Positions 58,722 through 64,000 of a stretch of 64,000 nucleotides of DNA are shown here, piece after piece; position 1 is the stretch's first letter, and each line of letters begins with the position of its first letter. The stretch is taken from assembly GCF_003076455.1 (NCBI RefSeq), contig NZ_CP020918.1, forward strand, positions 1,860,001 through 1,924,000, given 5' to 3'. The position numbers were made by a program, and so were the translations under genes. The notes beneath the pieces were generated by a model. That model ran no database searches. It saw nothing but the letters and a program-made list of their open reading frames with translations, and had not been told where the DNA came from. This DNA is from Flavobacterium faecale (GTDB lineage: Bacteria > Bacteroidota > Bacteroidia > Flavobacteriales > Flavobacteriaceae).

Positions 58722-60014
58722 TTAAAATTCAGAATCCTCTCCTTTGTCTTCTGGTTCTACAACTTTTGCAGGTTGTGGTTTTTTAATCTCTATCTTTTTT
58801 GTCTCTATTTTTTTGATCACCGCTGCCGAACTTTGTATTGGGTGTACTTTAATAGGCTCTTGTTTTACCACAGGTTTTGGTTTGTAGTACGTTCTTTTTT
58901 CTGTTATAGGTGTATCAGTCTCTGTCATTTCATGATCAGGTACTGCTTCAACATCAGCAGCTGTACTAGTAGCCACAGGTGTAGGTGGAGCAACGTATAC
59001 TTGAAATAATGGAATGTAGGTTTCTGTCACCCATTTCGAAGGGTTTTTTACATCTTCTTTGCTAGTAGCAAATACTTCAATGTGCGAAATCGTAGGGTCT
59101 ACCTTCAGTTGGTTTTTATTGACAAAGGCAACCGCTTTCTCAAATGCTTTTCCTGTATGTGAATAATCACCCGTTAATGTTGCTTTCACCGCTTGACCAA
59201 CAACTAATTTTCCTGATATCATGTCACTTCCTGGGCTTATGAAGATTTCACTTTGTATAGGAACACAGATTGATACTTTTGCAATATTTTTTATAACATC
59301 ATAAGTATGATAAATTACAAATGGTTTTCCTGCCGTTGTAATGCTGTTTTCTTCGCAAAAACTAGTAATTTTCGGAACTACAATTTTGCTGTTCTTGATA
59401 ACTTTTGAAATTTCAGAAGTAAATGATTGTGATAAGTAATAGATGGTAGGTCGTTTTACCACGCCATTGTCAGCAACAGCATAGGTGTTTATTTCGTAAT
59501 CCAATGCTTTGTCTAGATTGCTCAAGCTTTTTTCATACATTTTACCTATTAAAGCGTCTGGTCCTCCCATTAATGCAGAATAGATTTTGAACATAAAACT
59601 CATTTGTCCTTTGGTTCTCCATGTTACTTTTGTTCCGCCAATAGTATCTTTAAATTTCCATGAAACATCAGATGAGTTACCATTAAATACCATTTTTTGA
59701 GAAATACTATCGTTTTCTTTCGCAAATAATGTTTTCAGATCTCCATTACCATCTTTTCCTTCCCATGAGAATGAAGCTCCTGGACCTGAGGTTTTATCGG
59801 CATATACAAACTTCATCTCAGGGTCTTCCTCTGCCCACGATCCAAAATCTTCCCAGTTTCTATACTCGTTTACATAGTTGTAAACAGATGATTGTGAGGA
59901 GTTAATCACTTTGCTTCTTTCTATATCGAATGCTCCTTTTTGTGTTGCTATAAAGATAGACAAGGCTACAAGGCTCAATAGCAATAGTAAAAATATATAT
60001 TTTAAAATGCGCAT
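58722..60014 (-). CDS. SRPBCC/GyrI-like two-domain membrane-anchored protein
   Basis: A 430-residue protein. An N-terminal hydrophobic anchor is at 4-24 (no cleavage site). The SRPBCC (polyketide cyclase-like) ligand-binding domain is at about 30-180, with NYVNEYRNWEDFGSWAEEDP and a GTKVTWRTKGQ strand. A GyrI-like/effector-binding domain follows at about 190-345, with FVIYHTYDVI and TGDYSHTGKAFEKAVAFV. The C-terminal tail is Pro/Lys/Glu-rich. The pairing of these two domains is common in Bacteroidota; the ligand is unknown. It lies 41 bases upstream of the ECF sigma gene on the same strand, so co-transcription is possible. Confidence 0.83.
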   Translation of the reverse strand: MRILKYIFLLLLLSLVALSIFIATQKGAFDIERSKVINSSQSSVYNYVNEYRNWEDFGSWAEEDPEMKFVYADKTSGPGASFSWEGKDGNGDLKTLFAKENDSISQKMVFNGNSSDVSWKFKDTIGGTKVTWRTKGQMSFMFKIYSALMGGPDALIGKMYEKSLSNLDKALDYEINTYAVADNGVVKRPTIYYLSQSFTSEISKVIKNSKIVVPKITSFCEENSITTAGKPFVIYHTYDVIKNIAKVSICVPIQSEIFISPGSDMISGKLVVGQAVKATLTGDYSHTGKAFEKAVAFVNKNQLKVDPTISHIEVFATSKEDVKNPSKWVTETYIPLFQVYVAPPTPVATSTAADVEAVPDHEMTETDTPITEKRTYYKPKPVVKQEPIKVHPIQSSAAVIKKIETKKIEIKKPQPAKVVEPEDKGEDSEF

Positions 60015-60211
60015 AATGTTCGGATTGGTTTGAGATGTAAAGTTATATATTTTATTTATACTGATTGCCTAAGCGGACAAAAATCTCTTAATACGCCCTT
60101 TTGTAGCGCCTTTTTGATGTTTTGGGAACTGATTTGTTTTAGATCGAAATCAAGTATCAAGCCAATCTAGTAAACAATGACCCATAACTTTTATAACTGT
60201 CAACTTATGTT

Positions 60212-60219
60212 TATATTTG
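60212..60219 (+). promoter_or_regulatory. -7 element of the M49 peptidase gene
   Basis: TATATTTG, an exact -7 element, lies 26 bases before the ATG at 60246. No -33 TTG is at the usual distance. Confidence 0.5.
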
Positions 60220-60245
60220 TGTTATAATTTTAACAAAAAACACGT

Positions 60246-62276
60246 ATGAAGTTTTATTATAATGCTAGCCTTGCGCTAACTTTTTTTGCGTCTTTGGTGG
60301 GTACCGCTCAAGATGTTGCTAGTAAAAAGGAAAACAAAGAAAATTCATTTGATTTTCAAGTAGAGCAATTTTCAGATATTAAGGTTTTAAGGTATCAAAT
60401 TCCAGGTTGGGAAAATTTGACTTTAAAAGAACAAAAATTGGTTTATTATCTCACACAAGCGGGTACATCAGGCCGTGACATTATGTGGGATCAAAATTAT
60501 AAGTACAATCTAAAAATTAGAAAAGCTCTAGAAAATATTTACCTTAACTATAAAGGAGATAAAACTGCTAGCGATTGGAATAATTTTGAGATCTACCTAA
60601 AAAGAGTATGGTTTTCAAATGGAATCCACCATCATTATTCGAATGATAAAATTAAGCCTGATTTTTCACCAGCCTATTTTGCGTCTTTATGTAAGAGTAC
60701 CAAAACGGTGTTAGAACCCAAAATTGTAGCAATTCTTTTTAATGATCAAGACAACAAAAAAGTGAATCTTGATGAGGCTAAAGGATTAGTAGAAGGTTCT
60801 GCAATTAATTTTTACGGAAATGGAATTACACATAAGGAGGTAGAAGATTTCTATGCTCAGAAAAAAAGTCCTGATGCTGCTAAGCCGTATTCATTTGGTT
60901 TAAATTCGAAATTGGTTCGAAATAGTAAAGGCCAATTAGAAGAGAAAGTTTGGAAAAGTGGCGGAATGTACGGTGCAGCGATAGATAAAATTATCTTTTG
61001 GTTGCAAAAAGCTAAAAGCGTTGCCGAAAACACGAAGCAAGCAGATGCCTTAGGATTATTGATTCAGTATTATACGACTGGTAGTTTGAAAACTTGGGAC
61101 GATTACAATATTGCGTGGTTACAAGCTACAGAGGGAAATATTGACTACATCAACGGATTTATAGAAGTATACAACGATCCAGTGGGTTACAGAGGTTCTT
61201 ATGAAACGGTAGTGCAAATTAAGGATTTCGATATGTCTAAAAAAATGGAAGTTTTGTCTAAAAACGCACAATGGTTTGAGGATAATTCACCTTTAACGCC
61301 ATCACACAAAAAGAAAAATGTTGTTGGGGTATCTTATAAAACGGTTATCGTTGCGGGTGAAGCGGGAGATGCATCTCCAAGTACGCCAATTGGGGTCAAT
61401 CTTCCCAATGCAGATTGGATTCGTGCTACTTACGGATCAAAATCAGTATCGTTAGGAAACCTTGTTGATGCTTATGGAAAATCTGCTGGAAAAGGTAGAT
61501 TGGAAGAATTTGTAAATGATAGTGAAGAACTTGAGAGAGCCAAGAAATATGGCGAAATGGGGGATAAGTTGCATACAGCGCTGCATGAAGTAGTAGGACA
61601 CGCATCGGGTAAAATCAATGAAGGTGTTGGAACACCAAAAGAAACTTTAAAGAGTTACGCTTCTACAATGGAGGAAGGACGTGCAGATCTAGTGGCTTTG
61701 TATTATTTGTACAATCCAAAAATTCAAGAATTAGGACTGGTTGATGATTGGCAAAAAGTAGGTATGGAGTCTTATGATGCTTATATTCGAAATGGACTTT
61801 TGTCGCAGTTGATCAGAATTAAGTTGGGCGAAAGTATTGAAGAAGCACACATGCGCAATCGCCAATGGGTGAGTGCTTGGGTATTTGAAAAAGGGAAAAA
61901 TGAGAATGTGATTGAGAAAGTGGTTCGCAATGGTAAGACTTATATCAATATTACAGATTATGAAAAACTACATGACTTATTTGGACAATTATTGAAAGAG
62001 GTACAACGTATTAAGTCTGAAGGAGATTATGAGGCTGCTAAATCTTTGGTCGAAAACTACGGAGTGAAAGTGGATCAAAAAATACATGCTGAAGTTATTG
62101 AGCGTAACAAACAATTTCCGTCTGCGCCATACAGCGGTTTTGTAAATCCATTTTTGACACCAAAAGTAGATGCAAAAGGCGAAATACTTTCTATTGAAGT
62201 GATTCAACCAAAAACGTTTGCTGAACAAATGTTGTATTATGCAAAAAACTTTAGTTTTTTGCCAGCAGTAAACTAG
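60246..62276 (+). CDS. Secreted M49-family (dipeptidyl-peptidase III) metallopeptidase
   Basis: A 676-residue zinc peptidase with the M49 signature HEVVGH (His447, Glu448, His452), which has one extra residue compared with HEXXH, and EEGRADLVAL from about 476 that gives the third zinc ligand. The N-terminus (residues 1-21, ends VGTAQ) is a signal peptide. Proteins of this family remove dipeptides from the N-terminus of small peptides. Eukaryotic DPP III is cytosolic, so export here points to use of environmental peptides. Similar Bacteroidota proteins are often mislabelled dihydrofolate reductase, which the sequence does not support. A terminator follows. Confidence 0.9.
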   Translation: MKFYYNASLALTFFASLVGTAQDVASKKENKENSFDFQVEQFSDIKVLRYQIPGWENLTLKEQKLVYYLTQAGTSGRDIMWDQNYKYNLKIRKALENIYLNYKGDKTASDWNNFEIYLKRVWFSNGIHHHYSNDKIKPDFSPAYFASLCKSTKTVLEPKIVAILFNDQDNKKVNLDEAKGLVEGSAINFYGNGITHKEVEDFYAQKKSPDAAKPYSFGLNSKLVRNSKGQLEEKVWKSGGMYGAAIDKIIFWLQKAKSVAENTKQADALGLLIQYYTTGSLKTWDDYNIAWLQATEGNIDYINGFIEVYNDPVGYRGSYETVVQIKDFDMSKKMEVLSKNAQWFEDNSPLTPSHKKKNVVGVSYKTVIVAGEAGDASPSTPIGVNLPNADWIRATYGSKSVSLGNLVDAYGKSAGKGRLEEFVNDSEELERAKKYGEMGDKLHTALHEVVGHASGKINEGVGTPKETLKSYASTMEEGRADLVALYYLYNPKIQELGLVDDWQKVGMESYDAYIRNGLLSQLIRIKLGESIEEAHMRNRQWVSAWVFEKGKNENVIEKVVRNGKTYINITDYEKLHDLFGQLLKEVQRIKSEGDYEAAKSLVENYGVKVDQKIHAEVIERNKQFPSAPYSGFVNPFLTPKVDAKGEILSIEVIQPKTFAEQMLYYAKNFSFLPAVN

Positions 62277-62367
62277 ATCTCTTTGTTGTAGGCATTCATG
62301 AAAAACACAAAAGAAATGAAGCCTTAGTATAAACAAGTAGCACTATAAAACGAGCTTAAATAAAAAG

Positions 62368-62417
62368 AAAGGCTTTAGTCGAAATTCATATTGAATTTCA
62401 GCTAAAGCCTTTTTTAT
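62368..62417 (+). terminator. Rho-independent terminator after the M49 gene
   Basis: AAAGGCTTTAG with CTAAAGCCTT, further extended inside by CGAAATTC/GAATTTC, ending in T6. Symmetric enough to also serve the convergent gap gene. Confidence 0.9.
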
Positions 62418-62472
62418 TGTCGAAAGCAGAAAGTTATATTAGAAAAAAAACTTTGCTACCTGAAAAAGCGAA

Positions 62473-63468
62473 TTATTTTGAAGTGAACAAAATTAAATCA
62501 ATTATGCGAGAAGAATAGCCAATTTCGTTATCATACCAACCCACCACTTTGACCATCTTTTCGATCACAGAGGTCAGTTGTGCATCAAACAAACACGAAT
62601 GAGGGTTTCCTAAGATATCAACTGAAACGATTGGGTCCTCAGTATAATCCAAAATTCCTTTTAGGTTTGTTTGTGCTGCTTTTTCAAAAGCTTGGTTAAT
62701 TTCTTCGATGCTTACTTTACGTTTTACATTAAAAGTAATATCAGTCAAAGAGCCATCTGGTACAGGTACGCGAATACCGCAACCTCCAAGTTTGTTGTCA
62801 AGTTCTGGGAAAATTTTGGTCAACGCTTTGGCTGCCCCCGTAGTTGTAGGTACAATGGACTGACTAGCACCACGTGCGCGTCGCAAATCTCGATGCGGTT
62901 GGTCATGCAAACTTTGGTCTGTTGTGTAGGAGTGTATAGTAGTAATGTACGCTTGCTCAATACCGCAAAGTTCCTCAATCACTTTGATCATAGGAGCCGC
63001 ATTATTGGTAGTACAACTTGCGTTAGATATAATAGTTTCCGTTCCATCAAGGATATGTTCGTTAACTCCTAATACTACCGTCTTTATGTTTTCTACTTCT
63101 GCAGGAGCAGAAAGAATCACTTTTTTGGCTCCAGCCAATATATGAGCATTAATGTCGTCAAAGGTTTTATATTTTCCGGTAGATTCAATAACATAATCAA
63201 GCTCCAGACTTTTCCAATCTAAATTAGAAATCGTTCGCTCATGAAAAAATAAATAATGAGTGTCATCTACAAAAAAGCCTGTTTCATCAGCGGTTACTTT
63301 ACTAGGTAAAACACCGTGAATGCTATCATACTTTAATAAATGCGCCATCGTTTTGGTATCGGCAATATCATTAATTGCGATAACTTCGATGCTTGGATGA
63401 TTGAGTAAAAGGCGAAATAGGTTTCGGCCAATACGTCCAAAACCATTTATAGCAATTCTTGTTTTCAA
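62473..63468 (-). CDS. gap: NAD-dependent glyceraldehyde-3-phosphate dehydrogenase
   Basis: A 331-residue GAPDH. The nucleotide-binding start is INGFGRIGRNLFR, and acidic residues in INDIAD favour NAD over NADP. The active-site Cys152 is in SNASCTTNN, the catalytic His is in TIHSYTTDQSLHDQ, and the phosphate-binding region is in RRARGASQSIVPTTTGAAKA. It oxidises glyceraldehyde-3-P with inorganic phosphate in glycolysis. The start codon is TTG (MKTRIAINGFG). A second paralogue elsewhere is common in flavobacteria; which role this one has cannot be read. Confidence 0.95.
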   Translation of the reverse strand: MKTRIAINGFGRIGRNLFRLLLNHPSIEVIAINDIADTKTMAHLLKYDSIHGVLPSKVTADETGFFVDDTHYLFFHERTISNLDWKSLELDYVIESTGKYKTFDDINAHILAGAKKVILSAPAEVENIKTVVLGVNEHILDGTETIISNASCTTNNAAPMIKVIEELCGIEQAYITTIHSYTTDQSLHDQPHRDLRRARGASQSIVPTTTGAAKALTKIFPELDNKLGGCGIRVPVPDGSLTDITFNVKRKVSIEEINQAFEKAAQTNLKGILDYTEDPIVSVDILGNPHSCLFDAQLTSVIEKMVKVVGWYDNEIGYSSRIIDLILFTSK

Positions 63469-63604
63469 AGAAGTAAGTTTAAAATTCGAGGCTTAATGCA
63501 TGTAAAAATACGGTAAACCTCGAGATATATTGTTGAAATTTTGGTCAAAACAGATTTCTATATGTATAAATTAAGAAGTGCCTATTTTGCTATCCCTAAT
63601 TTTT

Positions 63605-64000
63605 TTATAAAATGTGTTTTTGTGCCTTGTAAGAAGAACGAACTAGTGGGCCACTTTCAACATGACGGAAACCTAATTCCAAACCGTATTGTTCGTATTT
63701 TGCAAACTGTTCTGGCGTGATAAACTCTTTTACAGGCAAATGTTTTTTACTTGGTTGCAAATATTGACCAATAGTAACAACATCGACATTGGCATCGCGT
63801 AGGTCTCTCATAGTTTGGTAAACTTCTTCTTCTTGTTCACCCAGACCCAACATGATTCCAGATTTAGTTCTATTAATTCCTTTTTCTTTTAAATAACGTA
63901 AAACTTCAAGACTACGGTCATATTTGGCTTGGATACGTACTTCGCGAGTCAAGCGGCGTACGGTTTCCATGTTGTGTGAAACCACTTCTGGATTCGCTTC
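63605..64000 (-). CDS. lipA: Lipoyl synthase, C-terminal part, cut by right edge
   Basis: The last 131 codons of a minus-strand radical SAM enzyme. The visible part has [46 protein letters not shown] and the terminal [18 protein letters not shown], which are late LipA motifs including the conserved Arg-Ser-Ser-Tyr near the end. The iron-sulphur cysteine motifs lie outside the window. It inserts two sulphur atoms into octanoyl groups on the E2 and GcvH subunits, the cofactor used with lpdA. The frame continues to base 64000, five codons past the GTG at 63985, so that GTG is not a start. Confidence 0.95.
   Translation of the reverse strand, partial: EANPEVVSHNMETVRRLTREVRIQAKYDRSLEVLRYLKEKGINRTKSGIMLGLGEQEEEVYQTMRDLRDANVDVVTIGQYLQPSKKHLPVKEFITPEQFAKYEQYGLELGFRHVESGPLVRSSYKAQKHIL

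Noticed and set aside
60246..62276. Dihydrofolate reductase, a common database label for such proteins
   Set aside because: No DHFR fold motifs; HEVVGH and EEGRAD show an M49 zinc peptidase.
1..64000. tRNA, rRNA, tmRNA, SRP RNA genes
   Set aside because: I looked in the intergenic spaces for T-loop-like GGTTCRAATCC and for long GC-rich folds and found none. This was by eye and could miss a weak case.

Overview
The window reads as a stretch of a Flavobacterium-like chromosome (phylum Bacteroidota). The evidence is AT-rich DNA, promoters with the Bacteroidota -7 element TAnnTTTG instead of a sigma-70 -10 box, few Shine-Dalgarno sequences, a CarboxypepD-regulatory-like/TonB outer-membrane receptor, and families common in this group (DUF3667, DUF4293, SPFH protein, lipocalin-like lipoprotein, KUP transporter, RluF). 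Both edges cut genes: a lipoprotein on the left and lipA on the right. No rRNA, tRNA, IS transposase, prophage or CRISPR array was seen.

Layout. 1-5.1 kb: minus-strand envelope genes and htpG, plus a frameshifted small secreted ORF and one hairpin-bearing repeat. 5.2-8.7 kb: lipocalin-like and OmpA lipoproteins, an ABC ATPase and a FabH-type synthase. 8.8-13.3 kb: TonB-type receptor and argS. 13.3-15.9 kb: an accessory island of four ~100-bp direct repeats interleaved with an orphan ORF and a HigB/HigA pair. 15.9-21.2 kb: two tandem MscS channels, ffh, folD. 21.3-25.6 kb: an unknown ORF, a TPR histidine kinase with a LytTR regulator, and a CorA channel. 25.7-28.3 kb: a small membrane peptide, then a membrane protein plus winged-helix regulator and a large polytopic protein, with the same 21-bp operator-like site in front of both transcription units. 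28.3-32.0 kb: rluF, a hydrolase, a coiled-coil protein with a cysteine-less zinc ribbon, and a Nif3-like protein. 32.4-33.9 kb: a YoeB-type toxin-antitoxin pair two bases ahead of lpxK. 34-39.2 kb: beta-barrel protein, MATE pump, prohibitin-like protein, lpdA. 39.6-46.2 kb: a CheB-CheR-PAS-histidine kinase fusion with a single-domain REC protein, an MsbA-type ABC exporter, truA. 46.6-50.1 kb: phosphoesterase, NarL-type two-component pair, DUF4293. 50.3-55.6 kb: rho, an RsmB-type methyltransferase, kup. 55.7-60 kb: a Ser/Arg-rich tandem-repeat secreted protein, an ECF sigma operon, an SRPBCC/GyrI-like protein. 60-64 kb: a secreted M49 peptidase, gap and partial lipA.

Most of the window is ordinary core genome. 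The parts most worth a second look are: (i) the cassette-like repeat array at 13.5-15.7 kb; (ii) a dispersed repeat family with conserved ends (GGGCGTGCC ... CCCTCACGC) and variable inner hairpins, in four copies; (iii) the duplicated operator of the winged-helix module; (iv) the loss of all zinc ligands in the DUF164-type protein; and (v) the poly-A frameshift at the left edge. All calls rest on reading the sequence by eye and on general knowledge of the families. No searches or structure predictions were run.
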